A stretch of 64,000 nt of DNA, taken from NCBI RefSeq assembly GCF_003003255.1, contig NZ_PVTD01000008.1, positions 124,001 through 188,000 on the forward strand, given 5' to 3'. Made by a program: the position numbers and the translations under genes. Every line of letters starts with the position of its first letter. Position 1 is the first letter of the stretch. Origin of the DNA: Aliiruegeria haliotis (GTDB lineage: Bacteria; Pseudomonadota; Alphaproteobacteria; Rhodobacterales; Rhodobacteraceae). The notes below the pieces were generated by a model that saw only the letters and a list, made by a program, of their open reading frames with translations, was not told where the DNA came from and did not search any database. Of this stretch, positions 18,002 through 29,095 are shown piece after piece.

Positions 18002-18571
18002 TCACGCAAGCAGATAGATCACGGGAAAGAGCAGCACCCAGACCAGGTCGACCATGTGCCAGAAGGCAGCGCCGACCTCGATGTTGTGCGCGTCGTCCCA
18101 GATGGCCACCAGCCCGAGAACGACGATCCCGGCGATAACATGGGCAGCGTGAAACCCGGTGAGAAGGTAGTAGAACATGAAGAACGGGTGCGTCTCAATT
18201 CCGATCCCCTGTGCCGCCTTGTCGGCATACTCCGCCCCCTTGATCCAGAGGAACACGACGCCGAGAAGCATCGCGGCACCAAGATGCCAGCGCGCCAACG
18301 CGCGCCGGCCCACTTGTCGCAGTCCCAGGGCTCGGGCCGCGAGAAAACCGCTGGTCACCAGAACCAGTGTGTTGAGCGCGGCGCCCGTGCGGTGCAGGTG
18401 ATCCTGTGCCTCGGCGAAGCCGGACGGATCCGTGAGCCGCACGCCCAGAAAGGCCGCAAGCCCGGCACCGAAAACCAGCAGTTCGCTGATGATGAGCACC
18501 CACATGAGGAGTTCGCCGGGCAGCTCGTCCAGCGCACCATGCGGCTCGGCCCGGGCGGGTGTCCGTGCCAT
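18002..18571 (-). CDS. norE: NorE, cytochrome c oxidase subunit III-like protein
   Basis: A 189-residue integral membrane protein of the heme-copper oxidase subunit III superfamily, with about five helices. Typical subunit III features are PGELLMWVLIISELLVFGAG near the N-terminus and FYYLLTGFHAAHVIAGIVVL in the C-terminal half. It is not part of the NorCB core but supports NO reductase activity in Paracoccus. The ATG at 18571 follows the norD stop by two bases; a TTG at 18577 is a weaker alternative. It lies between norD and norF. Confidence 0.9.
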   Translation of the reverse strand: MARTPARAEPHGALDELPGELLMWVLIISELLVFGAGLAAFLGVRLTDPSGFAEAQDHLHRTGAALNTLVLVTSGFLAARALGLRQVGRRALARWHLGAAMLLGVVFLWIKGAEYADKAAQGIGIETHPFFMFYYLLTGFHAAHVIAGIVVLGLVAIWDDAHNIEVGAAFWHMVDLVWVLLFPVIYLLA

Positions 18572-18573
18572 GC

Positions 18574-20511
18574 TCAAGCCCCGATCAGATGTCGATAGAT
18601 CTGCGGCAACGCTTGCGTGAGCTTGTCAGGATCGGGCACGACTTCGAACCCGCCCCGCCCAAAGAGCCGTGGGAACCAGCTCTTCGCGGATTTGTCGATG
18701 GTGACACCAAAGACGGATTGCCCCGCGCGGCGTGCCTCGCGGACGGCCATCCGTGTATCCTCGATCCCGTGGCGCCCCTCGTAGTGGTCGAGGTCGTTCG
18801 GCTTTCCGTCCGTAATGACCAGCAGGAGCTTGCGTTTCCGGGACTGCGTCGCCAACTCCGCGCTTGCGTGGCGCATGGCCGCCCCCAACCGGGTGTAGAA
18901 GCCGGGGCGCAGGCCACCGATGCGTTCTTCGACCAGCCGCGACATGGGCTCGTCGAACCTTTTGCAGTTCTGAACATAGACCCGGTGGCGTTTGAGCGAG
19001 GAAAAGGCATTGATCGCGAAGTCGTCACCGCAGGCGTCAAGCCCCCAGGCCATCGCATCCAGAGCCTCGCGTTCGATATCGATGACAGCCCGGCCCGATA
19101 CCGCGCTCTCGGTGGAGCGGGAGACGTCCAACAAGATCGACACAGCCAGATCCCGCGCCTCCGGCCGGGTCTGGGTCCAGATGCGTTGCGTGCCCTGGCC
19201 TGTTGCCCGCCAATCGACCTGCGCACGCACTGTTGCGTCCAGGTCGAGCGCGTCCCCGTCGAGATGCCCCCGTGTCGTCACCCGTCCGGGCCGCAACGCC
19301 TCGAACTGGCGTTTGACGGCCCGGATACGCCTCGCGGTGCGCGGGTCCCTCGCGTAATCCTCGAACTCCTCCCGCGCCTCCGCAGTGCTGGCCAGCACGC
19401 AGACATGGTCGGGAAGATAGGTTCCGGTTCGGACATCCCATTCCGGATAGGTCACCTTGTCGGAGAGCCGTTCGCGATCCACGTCCTCCGGCGCGAGGTC
19501 GAGATGCAGTTTCAACCGCGTCGCCGGGGCCTTCGACACTTGTCCCAAGCCGATCTCGTCCTGATCGTCGGCAGCCTTCTTGGCGTCGTCGTTGTCGTCA
19601 TCATCGACCCGACGGTTGAGGTTCAGGAACTCGGCCCAGCTCAGGATCGCCTCGAACTTGTGCAGGATCAGGCTGTCAGCCCGTTCGGCCTGGTCGGCCT
19701 GTCGCCGCCGGGCCCGCAATGTCTTGTCACCCGCCTCCTCGGGTGTACCGTCGGTCTCCCGGGTTTCCACCTCGTCACCGGCGGAGAATACAACCTCCCG
19801 GAGGTCAGGCCAGAGCGGGACCGGCCGGAACGGGCGGTAGCCGCGCGGCGCGGAAATGCCGGAAAGATCGCCCGAGGTCGTGGCCTCTTGGAGGGCCTTC
19901 ACCTCGGGCGAAAGGTCTGCCGTATCGCCAAGCATGTGCCGCAGGAGTTGCTCCAGACGGGCCTCGGCGACCGGCAGGGTGGGATTGGGTCTTTGGTGAA
20001 GCGTGCCCTCGCAGAGGGCGGCATAAAGATCGCGAAGCCCCGGTGCCGCTTCGAGTGCAGCGGCCACCATCTGGCCAGCCGCCTGCAGGGCGCGCAGGTC
20101 GGCGCGCAGGGGGTCTTCGTCGGCGATGCGGTCGGGCGCATGGGCCACGGCCGCCGTCAGCCAGAGGTAAAGCGCGGCATTCGCCTCCCGCGTCGGAAAG
20201 ACGGCCAACTGCGCCGGCAGACGCAGGACTTCGCCATCGAAGCTGGTCCGCGGCGTCGTCTCCACCTCCGTTCCGAGGCGTCGCAGAAAACTCAGCCGGT
20301 GGCGTGAGATCTCGTCGGAGATGGGGCGCAGCTCAACCGAATGGCCGCCCCCCAATCCCCGGTATAGGACTGCCAGCCGCCCCACGACCTCGGAGAGGTC
20401 GACCGCGGCTCCATGATGCACCTCCGGCGCATCCAGGCGACTGGCAAAAGCGTGCCACAGTTTCCCGACGGTTTCTTCGGGTTCCCATGGCTCGAATTCG
20501 ATCCTGCTCAT
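18574..20511 (-). CDS. norD: NorD, VWA-domain protein for NO reductase activation
   Basis: A 645-residue cytoplasmic protein with a C-terminal von Willebrand A domain (about 440-640). The MIDAS metal site is visible as LLDVSRST (DxSxS), followed by a threonine in TRLGAAMRHA and the aspartate in VITDGKPND. NorD works with the AAA+ ATPase NorQ, a MoxR-VWA pair that inserts or activates the non-heme iron of NorB. The long N-terminal region contains an acidic Asp/Lys-rich patch (VDDDDNDDAKKAADDQDE). It starts 9 bases after the norQ stop; its own stop lies two bases before the norE ATG. Confidence 0.95.
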   Translation of the reverse strand: MSRIEFEPWEPEETVGKLWHAFASRLDAPEVHHGAAVDLSEVVGRLAVLYRGLGGGHSVELRPISDEISRHRLSFLRRLGTEVETTPRTSFDGEVLRLPAQLAVFPTREANAALYLWLTAAVAHAPDRIADEDPLRADLRALQAAGQMVAAALEAAPGLRDLYAALCEGTLHQRPNPTLPVAEARLEQLLRHMLGDTADLSPEVKALQEATTSGDLSGISAPRGYRPFRPVPLWPDLREVVFSAGDEVETRETDGTPEEAGDKTLRARRRQADQAERADSLILHKFEAILSWAEFLNLNRRVDDDDNDDAKKAADDQDEIGLGQVSKAPATRLKLHLDLAPEDVDRERLSDKVTYPEWDVRTGTYLPDHVCVLASTAEAREEFEDYARDPRTARRIRAVKRQFEALRPGRVTTRGHLDGDALDLDATVRAQVDWRATGQGTQRIWTQTRPEARDLAVSILLDVSRSTESAVSGRAVIDIEREALDAMAWGLDACGDDFAINAFSSLKRHRVYVQNCKRFDEPMSRLVEERIGGLRPGFYTRLGAAMRHASAELATQSRKRKLLLVITDGKPNDLDHYEGRHGIEDTRMAVREARRAGQSVFGVTIDKSAKSWFPRLFGRGGFEVVPDPDKLTQALPQIYRHLIGA

Positions 20512-20520
20512 CGACCGGCC

Positions 20521-21333
20521 TCACCCAAAGACGGCCGTGACAAGATCGAGGAGACCGCGTTTCACATCTTCATCATCGGACAGCGGCTCGATCATGGCCG
20601 CAAGAATGGCGCGTTCGACGCCCATGCCCTGCTGGATCAGGGTGGCGGCGTAGACGACCAGTCGCGTCGAGACACCCTCTTCGAGATCCTGTCCCTTGAG
20701 CGCGCGCAGCTTGCCGGCAAGCCGGACGAGCGCCCGCACTCGGTCCTCGTCGAGCCCCGTCTCTTGCGCAACAACCTGGATTTCCAGCTCAGGCTTCGGA
20801 AAGTCGAACTCGACCGAGATGAACCGTTGCCGCGTGGAGGGTTTCAACGTCTTCAGGATGTTCTGGTAGCCGGGATTGTAGGACGCCACGAGCATGAAGC
20901 CCGGCGCCGCCTCCAACTCCTCGCCGGTGCGGTCGATCGGCAGGATCCGCCGGTCGTCGGTCAGCGGGTGCAGCACCACGGTCACGTCCTTGCGCGCCTC
21001 GACCACTTCGTCGAGGTAGCAGATGGCGCCCTCTCGCACCGCACGGGTCAACGGACCGTCCACCCAGACGGTTTCGCCCCCCTTGAGCAGATAGCGCCCG
21101 ATCAGGTCGGCGGCAGCCAGGTCGTCATGGCAGGCCACCGTGTAGAGCTTGCGGCCCAGCCGTTCGGCCATGTGCGATACGAAGCGGGTCTTCCCGCAGC
21201 CGGTCGGTCCTTTGAGCAGGACCGGCAGGCCGTTTTCATGAGCTGCCTCGAAGACCGCGCATTCGTCGGACTGGGGCAGGTAGAAGGGGGCATTGGCCGC
21301 CCCCTCCAGTTGATGTGTCATCGATCCATCCAT
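20521..21333 (-). CDS. norQ: NorQ, MoxR-type AAA+ ATPase
   Basis: An AAA+ ATPase of about 270 residues and the partner of NorD in activating the NorCB NO reductase. Walker A is GPTGCGKTRF, Walker B is ICYLDEVVEA, and sensor-1 is around MLVASYNPGYQ. The ATG at 21333 is used here; a GTG at 21342 overlapping the norB stop and an ATG at 21321 are alternatives, all giving the same core domain. The tight junction with norB implies translational coupling. Confidence 0.94.
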   Translation of the reverse strand: MDGSMTHQLEGAANAPFYLPQSDECAVFEAAHENGLPVLLKGPTGCGKTRFVSHMAERLGRKLYTVACHDDLAAADLIGRYLLKGGETVWVDGPLTRAVREGAICYLDEVVEARKDVTVVLHPLTDDRRILPIDRTGEELEAAPGFMLVASYNPGYQNILKTLKPSTRQRFISVEFDFPKPELEIQVVAQETGLDEDRVRALVRLAGKLRALKGQDLEEGVSTRLVVYAATLIQQGMGVERAILAAMIEPLSDDEDVKRGLLDLVTAVFG

Positions 21334-21338
21334 CTCGA

Positions 21339-22709
21339 TCACTCGGCCGGAACTTCGGCTGTTTCACCAGGCTCGATGACCTCCTTGCGGGGCATCCAGA
21401 TGGCGTAGATGAAGAGCAATGCACCAAGCACCACGGCGAGACCGGATCCGAAGCGCATCCAGTAGAACAGCGCCAGCTGGTCCTGCACGTCCATGAAATA
21501 CTCTCCGTTCACCCGCTGCAGATGGGTTTGCAGCGTACCGGCGAATGTCAGCACGAAGGTCATGAAGGTCATGCCGCCGGCCATCAGCCAGAAAGATACC
21601 ATGTTGAGAACCTGGTTGTAGGGATCGCGCCCTTTCAGGATCGGCATGGCATAGGTGAAGATGGCAAGGTTCAGCGAGACATAGGCGCCGAAGAAGGCCA
21701 GGTGCCCATGGGCGGCGGTGATCTGCGTGCCGTGGGAGTAGAAGTTCACCCCGTGCAGCGTGTGCAGGAAGCCCCAGACACCGGCACCGAAGAAGGCCAG
21801 CGTGGCGCAACCGAGGCTCCACAGGAGCGCGGCCTTGTTCGGGTGATCCCGGCGCCCTTTCCAGACCATGACGAAGGCAAAGGCCATCATCGCGAAGAAG
21901 GGAACAACTTCGAGGCTGGAGAAGATCGAACCGATCCACTGCCAGTAGCCCGGCGTGCCGATCCAGTAGTAGTGGTGCCCGGTGCCGAGAATGCCGGAGA
22001 ACAGCGCGGCGGCGACGATGACATAGAGCCACTTCTCGACCACCTCACGGTCTACACCCGTCAGCTTCAGCATCAGGTAAGCCAGGATCGAGGCCATGAT
22101 CAGTTCCCAGACGCCTTCAACCCAAAGGTGAACGATGTACCACCAGTACATCTTGTCCAGCGAGAGGTTGTCTGGGTTGTAGAACGAGAACAGGAACAGC
22201 AGCGCCAGGCCCCAGAGCCCAAGCAAAAGGATGTTGGTGATCGCGGTCTTCTTGCCCTTCAGCACCGTCATCGTGACGTTGTAGAGGAAGATCAGCGCGG
22301 CAACGACGATGCCGGCCTTGACCCATTTGGGTTGCTCGATGAACTCGCGCCCTTCCTTGCCGAGCAGCCAGTTGCCTTCGAAAAGGTTGAACATGTAGGT
22401 CACGACCACACCAGCGGTGCCGACCACCAGGATCAGCAATTGCAGATAGGCGAGCTTGGTCGAGTGCATCTCCCGCTCTGCCTCTTCCGGGATCAGGAAG
22501 TAGGCGGCACCGAAGAAGCCACACAGCAGCCAGACGATCAGCGAGTTGGTATGCAGCATCCGCAGGATGTTGAATGGCAGCAGTTCGCTCAGGAAGTTGG
22601 GCGACACGTAGACCCAGCCCAGAACGAGGCCCATGGTCACCTGCACCGCAAAGAGCGCCATTGCGACGGCGAAGTAGGCTAGCGCGATTTTCTGTGATTG
22701 GTATTTCAT
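21339..22709 (-). CDS. norB: Nitric oxide reductase large subunit NorB (cNOR)
   Basis: Catalytic subunit of the cytochrome c-dependent NO reductase, which reduces 2 NO to N2O in the cytoplasmic membrane. The product is 456 residues with about 12 helices. Metal-ligand histidines are visible: ILRMLHTNS (heme b), YIVHLWVEGVWE (FeB histidine plus the conserved glutamate), GTGHHYYW (FeB pair) and AAHGHLAFFG (hemes b and b3). GGACAGAGAT precedes the ATG at 22709; the open frame further upstream overlaps norC and is not coding. It follows norC by about 20 bases. Confidence 0.97.
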   Translation of the reverse strand: MKYQSQKIALAYFAVAMALFAVQVTMGLVLGWVYVSPNFLSELLPFNILRMLHTNSLIVWLLCGFFGAAYFLIPEEAEREMHSTKLAYLQLLILVVGTAGVVVTYMFNLFEGNWLLGKEGREFIEQPKWVKAGIVVAALIFLYNVTMTVLKGKKTAITNILLLGLWGLALLFLFSFYNPDNLSLDKMYWWYIVHLWVEGVWELIMASILAYLMLKLTGVDREVVEKWLYVIVAAALFSGILGTGHHYYWIGTPGYWQWIGSIFSSLEVVPFFAMMAFAFVMVWKGRRDHPNKAALLWSLGCATLAFFGAGVWGFLHTLHGVNFYSHGTQITAAHGHLAFFGAYVSLNLAIFTYAMPILKGRDPYNQVLNMVSFWLMAGGMTFMTFVLTFAGTLQTHLQRVNGEYFMDVQDQLALFYWMRFGSGLAVVLGALLFIYAIWMPRKEVIEPGETAEVPAE

Positions 22710-22729
22710 ATCTCTGTCCTCTCGTTCGC

Positions 22730-23182
22730 TCAGCCGGCGTCGTTCGGCGGCCAGTCCTGAGCGTCGATCTTGTCGGTCCAGATCAGGAAGTTGGTGAGGT
22801 CGCGGATCTCTTCGTCCGTGAGGTTGAATTGCGGCATTTGCCGACGCCCCTCGATGCCTGTCGGCATGGCTTCCATCCACCCTTTCAGGGTTTCGAAAGC
22901 GGCGTCGGGATCGTCAAGCACGCCCCAACGGGTCATCACGTTGCCGACTTCGGGGGCATAGTAGGCGCCCTCGCCGAGGATGGTATGGCAATTGATGCAG
23001 GCGTGGTGTTCCCACACGCGCTTGCCCGCCGCCACGCTCTCGTCGAGCGTGTTCACATCGGTCGAGTGATTGACGATGTAGAGGTGTGAGTGGACCGAAA
23101 GGCCCAGAAAGATGAGGATGAAGAACAATGACCCGCCATAGAAGATATTGCGGGCCATGCTTTTGGTCATGACTTCGCGCAT
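22730..23182 (-). CDS. norC: Nitric oxide reductase cytochrome c subunit NorC
   Basis: Membrane-anchored cytochrome c that passes electrons to NorB. The 150-residue product has one N-terminal helix (NIFYGGSLFFILIFLGLSV) and a periplasmic domain with heme motif CINCH in HHACINCHTILGEG; the methionine ligand is probably in GRRQMPQFN. AAAGGAGCGCGCA gives the ATG at 23182 a strong ribosome binding site. It is the first gene of the nor operon and has a Dnr-type box 64 bases upstream. Confidence 0.96.
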   Translation of the reverse strand: MREVMTKSMARNIFYGGSLFFILIFLGLSVHSHLYIVNHSTDVNTLDESVAAGKRVWEHHACINCHTILGEGAYYAPEVGNVMTRWGVLDDPDAAFETLKGWMEAMPTGIEGRRQMPQFNLTDEEIRDLTNFLIWTDKIDAQDWPPNDAG

Positions 23183-23245
23183 TGCGCGCTCCTTTGCGAA
23201 GCTGCTGTGGTGCGTCGAAGATGAAAGGTGCAGAGCCGACTCGCC

Positions 23246-23259
23246 TTAACGAAAGTCAA
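23246..23259. promoter_or_regulatory. Crp/Fnr (Dnr-type) box upstream of norC
   Basis: TTAACGAAAGTCAA on the plus strand (TTGAC-N4-GTTAA toward norC), centred about 70 bases from the norC start. The surrounding 18 bases CCTTAACGAAAGTCAAGG are identical to those upstream of nirS, which strongly suggests a shared regulator. The Dnr-type gene at 16505 is the obvious candidate. Confidence 0.8.
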
Positions 23260-23346
23260 GGGGAGCCGGATTCACATTGTCGGGAGGTCGCATCGGTGAT
23301 TCCCGGGACTCGCTTGCCGATTTTTCGGTGGTCCAACAGCGTGAGT

Positions 23347-23823
23347 TCAGAATGCGAGACCGCCGTGGCTTCCCAGTGTCGCTGCCAGAACGGTCGCCAG
23401 GCTGATCGTCAGCAAGACCCAGTGCATTCTCTGGATGAGACGAAAGGTCCGTTCGGGGTGCGACTGGGCTTTCTCCACGAACCATTTGTGAAGGAAGAGT
23501 GGCTCGGCGATAAACAACATCACCGAGAAAATCACCCAGACCGCCACCATGGCATGCATCCAGAAATATGCGGGATCGGTGAACCGGTCCCAAAGGCCCC
23601 AGATGTGCACCAGATAGAAACCGGACAGGCCAACGAGTAGCGTCGTTGCCTTTGCCTGCCGGGCAAACCGACCCTCGATTTCCTCGAAGAACGCCACCCT
23701 TTCGTGCGGTTCCTTCAGGCGTCCGACAGCTGGCAGCAGCACAGTGGTGACAAACCCGACACCGCCGATCCAGAGGACGACTCCAAAGACATGGAGGGCG
23801 CGGGCAATGCTGGCTTCGTCCAT
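23347..23823 (-). CDS. CopD-like small membrane protein of the nir/nor cluster
   Basis: A 158-residue membrane protein with about four helices. It begins MDEASIARALHVFGVVLWIG; the early histidine and GG pattern recall the CopD/YncC-type heme- or copper-handling membrane family, and further histidines lie in YLVHIWGLW, FWMHAMVAVW and RMHWVLL. TTGGGGGGAGAG precedes the ATG at 23823. It follows nnrS on the same strand. Genes of this type are common in Rhodobacterales denitrification clusters but are not characterised as far as I know. A role in heme or metal delivery is inference. Confidence 0.75.
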   Translation of the reverse strand: MDEASIARALHVFGVVLWIGGVGFVTTVLLPAVGRLKEPHERVAFFEEIEGRFARQAKATTLLVGLSGFYLVHIWGLWDRFTDPAYFWMHAMVAVWVIFSVMLFIAEPLFLHKWFVEKAQSHPERTFRLIQRMHWVLLTISLATVLAATLGSHGGLAF

Positions 23824-23891
23824 CTCTCCCCCCAACCTGCGCCGGATCCTGCGCGATCCCGGTGCGCTGTGCTGTTACCAGTGGCGTGCTA

Positions 23892-25091
23892 CTAGGCGTC
23901 CGCGCTCACACGGGGCGAAGCGACGAGCGGCCAGACGGCGATTGCATACAGGATGAATGCGGCGATCCAAAGGCCACCAGACAGCAGGACCATCGGGAAG
24001 TACAAATCGCCCGAGAACTCCGATCCGACCCACCGGACAATGGCGGCAGCGGCCAGAAGCAGGTAACCGATCGCAACCGGACACGGGGCCACCAGTTCGC
24101 GGCCGGTGTGCCCAAGGATGGCCCGGCTCATCACGGCAAGGGTCATTCCACCCACCGCCCCGATTCCAAGAACGTGCAACGCCGCGACCTCGCTCCCGAT
24201 GCCAAGCAACGCCAGCCCCCAAAGCGCCAGACCGATCCCGAGCATCGCCATTCCGAGGTGAAGTGAGAACAGGATGGGTTGATCGAGAGTCCAGCGGGCC
24301 CGCCAGTTGACGAGCCTCGCCAATTGCACGAGCCCCGTGAGCACTGCCAGCCCCCCGACCAACAGATCCGGCAGGGGGAGCAGCACGACCGCGGGCAACG
24401 CGATCGCCGCGGCCATTGCGATCTTGCCAAGACCTTCATGCGTCCGTGGCCAGCTTGCTTCTGGCAACCCGGCCCGTTTCATCGCATTCCGGGTAAAGGC
24501 CGGGGTCACCCGCCCGCCCAGAACGCCAATCATCGACGCCAGGCCAACGAGGCCGGCCCGCATGCCGGTGTCCAGCGTGTCCGAACTCACCCCCATCCAC
24601 TCCAGATGCACCATGAGATTGCCGACCCAGATCAGCGACAGGAAGACCACGAACAGAAGGTTCTGCGGCTTGGGGCGCTTGACCAGTTGAAGTGCAATCT
24701 TGGAAATGAGGAACGGCAGGAAAGCCAGGTCGGCAACAGCAACAAGCGTGGCCGGCAAGAGACCGGAATACCAGACCGCCACGCGTCCGGCGAACCAGAC
24801 TGCGGCGGTCAGGATAACGAACGCCCGGCGCGCCGCCGGTGTGCCGGTCCAGTTCGGAACAGCTGTCAACAGGAACCCGCCCAGAGCGGCGCTGGAATAG
24901 CCAAAGATCATCTCGTGCGCGTGCCATTGATGCGGTGCCATGCCGAACGGCATCTCGCCCACCATCCCGCCGGCGTAGTGCACCCCAAGCCAGATCACCC
25001 AGACCAATCCGGCGAAGACGGCGAACGCGCCCGCGGCAAAGAAGAAGACCCTGAAACCTTCAGAGAAAAAGACACCCAGGCGTGACGTCAT
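23892..25091 (-). CDS. nnrS: NnrS family heme-copper membrane protein
   Basis: NnrS is a polytopic membrane protein (about 12 helices, 399 residues here) containing heme and copper; in Rhodobacter and Vibrio it is NO-induced and helps cells withstand nitrosative stress. The family start is visible (GFRVFFFAAGAFAVFAGLVW), then APHQWHAHEMIFGYSSAALGG with conserved histidines, and VLGGRVTPAFTRNA. The ATG at 25091 overlaps the nirI stop (ATGA), so it is translationally coupled to nirI. The open frame upstream of that ATG lies inside nirI. Confidence 0.93.
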   Translation of the reverse strand: MTSRLGVFFSEGFRVFFFAAGAFAVFAGLVWVIWLGVHYAGGMVGEMPFGMAPHQWHAHEMIFGYSSAALGGFLLTAVPNWTGTPAARRAFVILTAAVWFAGRVAVWYSGLLPATLVAVADLAFLPFLISKIALQLVKRPKPQNLLFVVFLSLIWVGNLMVHLEWMGVSSDTLDTGMRAGLVGLASMIGVLGGRVTPAFTRNAMKRAGLPEASWPRTHEGLGKIAMAAAIALPAVVLLPLPDLLVGGLAVLTGLVQLARLVNWRARWTLDQPILFSLHLGMAMLGIGLALWGLALLGIGSEVAALHVLGIGAVGGMTLAVMSRAILGHTGRELVAPCPVAIGYLLLAAAAIVRWVGSEFSGDLYFPMVLLSGGLWIAAFILYAIAVWPLVASPRVSADA

Positions 25092-27211
25092 GGCGTTGGA
25101 GCTTTCGTTTCGCGTTTCGCCCGGGCTGCCTCGATCGCTGCTTGCCGGGCTTCTGCCGAACGGGCACGTTTGAGAAGCGTCGGACAGGTCCCGGGATCGT
25201 TGTAGATAACCTGGCACCGCAGGCAGAGAACGCATTCATTGGGGTTGATGCGACCTACACGATCGATGGCGCCCACGGTACAGCGTTCTTCGCAAAGCCG
25301 GCATTCGCGTCCGCATTGGGGCCGGCGGTGCAGCCAGTCGAAGATCTTCAGCTTGGCCGGTATCGCAAGCGCCGCGCCGAGCGGGCAGATGTAGCGACAG
25401 TAGAAACGCTCGATGAACAGTCCCGCCGCAAGCACGACCAGCACGAACAGGACAAACGGCCAGGCGCGGACCATGCGGAGCGATATCGCGGTTTTGAAGG
25501 GCTCGGCCTCGGCCAGCGAGATTGCCGCCTCCATCGAGTAGAACGACAGCGCGAGGATGGCGATGAAAAGTGTGTACTTGATCGTCCAGAGCCGTTCGTG
25601 CACGGCCTGCGGCACCGCGATCTGCCGGACGCCGAGGCGTTGGGCCAGCACGTTGGTCAACTCCTGAAGCGCGCCGAACGGGCAAAGCCAGCCGCAATAG
25701 ACACCGCGCCCCCAGAACAGCAGGCCGAGCGCCACGAAGCTCCAGAGCGTGAAAATCACCGGCTCGATCAGGAAGGTCTCCCACCGGAACCCGGTCAGGA
25801 GCGACTGCAGAAAGGCCACGACCTGCACCACGGACAACTGGCCGTTGACGCCCCAGCCAAGCCAGATGAGCGTTGTTGCCAGAAAGCCGTATCGAAAGCC
25901 ACGCCAGAGGCGCGGGCGGGCGACAAGCGCCTCCTGCGCAAAGAGCATCAGCGTCAGAACACCGATCATCACGCCCACTCCGACCACCGTCAGCCGCTTT
26001 GTCCGCCAGGTGGTTTGCCAGAGTGGTTCGGGAGCGGGCGGCGGTGCCAGGACATACGTCTCCGGGAGGTGGTAGTCGGCGGCCGTGACATGGGTCAGAT
26101 CCGATCCGTCCGCAGAAGGCCGGGTCGCGGTGACTTCAACCCGAAAGGGAGCTACCGGGTCGAATCCGTCGCCGAGTTGAAAGATGCTGCGCTCTTTCAT
26201 CTGTGGCGCGTTTTCCAGCGCAAGGCGATCGACACGGATGTAGCCTTCGTCGGTCAGCGTGTATCGCTTCTCTCCCTGGATCACGGCCAACCGGTCGAAG
26301 ACATGCGACTTCTTCCAGGCCGTACCGCGGTGTGACTGGATCCCCTGCGACCCGACAAAGAGCGCCACTTCACCCGCTCCCAGCCCTCCGACGGCCCGGG
26401 TGAACAGTTTCTGACCTAGCAGGTTCTGCCCGATGGTCGGCGGATCGACAATTGCCACCCAGAGATCGAGAAAGACGCCATCGCCGGGGCTGACCGGCAC
26501 CTTGGCTCCGGCAAGCGCCTCGGCGGCCTCGTTGCGAGTGGTGCGAACTTGCGCCACGGCCCCTTCCGCAACCAGCACGTCCCATTCCGTCGGCGCGAAG
26601 GACGTCCGATCGATTCGCCCGGCATCGATTGCGCCACGGGCAATGGCCAAAGTCCTGCCGGTGCGCAGTATCCCGTCGCGGATGACACCGGTCGACACCG
26701 TCGCCCGGGAAATGATGTCCGGCGCAGATTGCTCGGCCGCCTCCGCAGAGGCGCGTGGCGCGGCAAGATCCACGCCTGCAAAGGCGCCAACGAACCGCGC
26801 GATATCCTCGTCCGAAAGGCCGAGGGTCAGGATCGGCTCGGCGTGGTGCACCAGTTCTGCGGCGAGGATCTTTCCGGTCGGCGAAATGGCAACCAGCATC
26901 TCTATCGGCCGCCCGGAATACCCAACCGACCGGGCGATCTCCCAGGTCGATCCGACGTGGCCAAGCAGGATGCCGTCGGGGCCTGTGACGGTCCAGCCGG
27001 GAACATCCCCGGTGTCGCGCACGACACGCAGGTTCCCGTCGGCACCGAACAACGCGGCGGCAACGTCCGCCGAAAGCTCTGCGGCAACCGTTTCGTGCCC
27101 CAGTGGCGGCAAGTCCTGTGCCGAGGCGGTCGGGACACCGACAAGGGTCAATGCACAGGCAAGGCCGGCAAGCCACTGCACAAGGCACTCAATGCGAAGG
27201 GTATGAGCCAT
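25088..27211 (-). CDS. nirI: NirI, NosR-like membrane flavo/iron-sulfur protein
   Basis: A 707-residue NosR/NirI family protein. In Paracoccus NirI is needed for nirS expression; NosR relatives pass electrons to periplasmic partners. There is a signal peptide (to about residue 31), a periplasmic FMN-binding domain, several membrane helices (about 410-620), cysteine pairs of the CGWLCPFGA and CRYICPLGA type, and a C-terminal 2[4Fe-4S] ferredoxin domain (CGRECRLCEERCTVGAID, CVLCLRCQ). The flavinylation-type motif reads DIISRATVST, with Arg where Gly is usual. It is divergent from nirS with 111 bases between the start codons, as in Paracoccus. No good ribosome binding site precedes the ATG. Confidence 0.92.
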   Translation of the reverse strand: MAHTLRIECLVQWLAGLACALTLVGVPTASAQDLPPLGHETVAAELSADVAAALFGADGNLRVVRDTGDVPGWTVTGPDGILLGHVGSTWEIARSVGYSGRPIEMLVAISPTGKILAAELVHHAEPILTLGLSDEDIARFVGAFAGVDLAAPRASAEAAEQSAPDIISRATVSTGVIRDGILRTGRTLAIARGAIDAGRIDRTSFAPTEWDVLVAEGAVAQVRTTRNEAAEALAGAKVPVSPGDGVFLDLWVAIVDPPTIGQNLLGQKLFTRAVGGLGAGEVALFVGSQGIQSHRGTAWKKSHVFDRLAVIQGEKRYTLTDEGYIRVDRLALENAPQMKERSIFQLGDGFDPVAPFRVEVTATRPSADGSDLTHVTAADYHLPETYVLAPPPAPEPLWQTTWRTKRLTVVGVGVMIGVLTLMLFAQEALVARPRLWRGFRYGFLATTLIWLGWGVNGQLSVVQVVAFLQSLLTGFRWETFLIEPVIFTLWSFVALGLLFWGRGVYCGWLCPFGALQELTNVLAQRLGVRQIAVPQAVHERLWTIKYTLFIAILALSFYSMEAAISLAEAEPFKTAISLRMVRAWPFVLFVLVVLAAGLFIERFYCRYICPLGAALAIPAKLKIFDWLHRRPQCGRECRLCEERCTVGAIDRVGRINPNECVLCLRCQVIYNDPGTCPTLLKRARSAEARQAAIEAARAKRETKAPTP

Positions 27212-27246
27212 GCAAAGAGAGGTACGTCCGCGCTTCCTGTCGCTCC

Positions 27247-29077
<1,831 letters not shown>

Positions 29078-29095
29078 CCGAACGTTTGCCAACCA

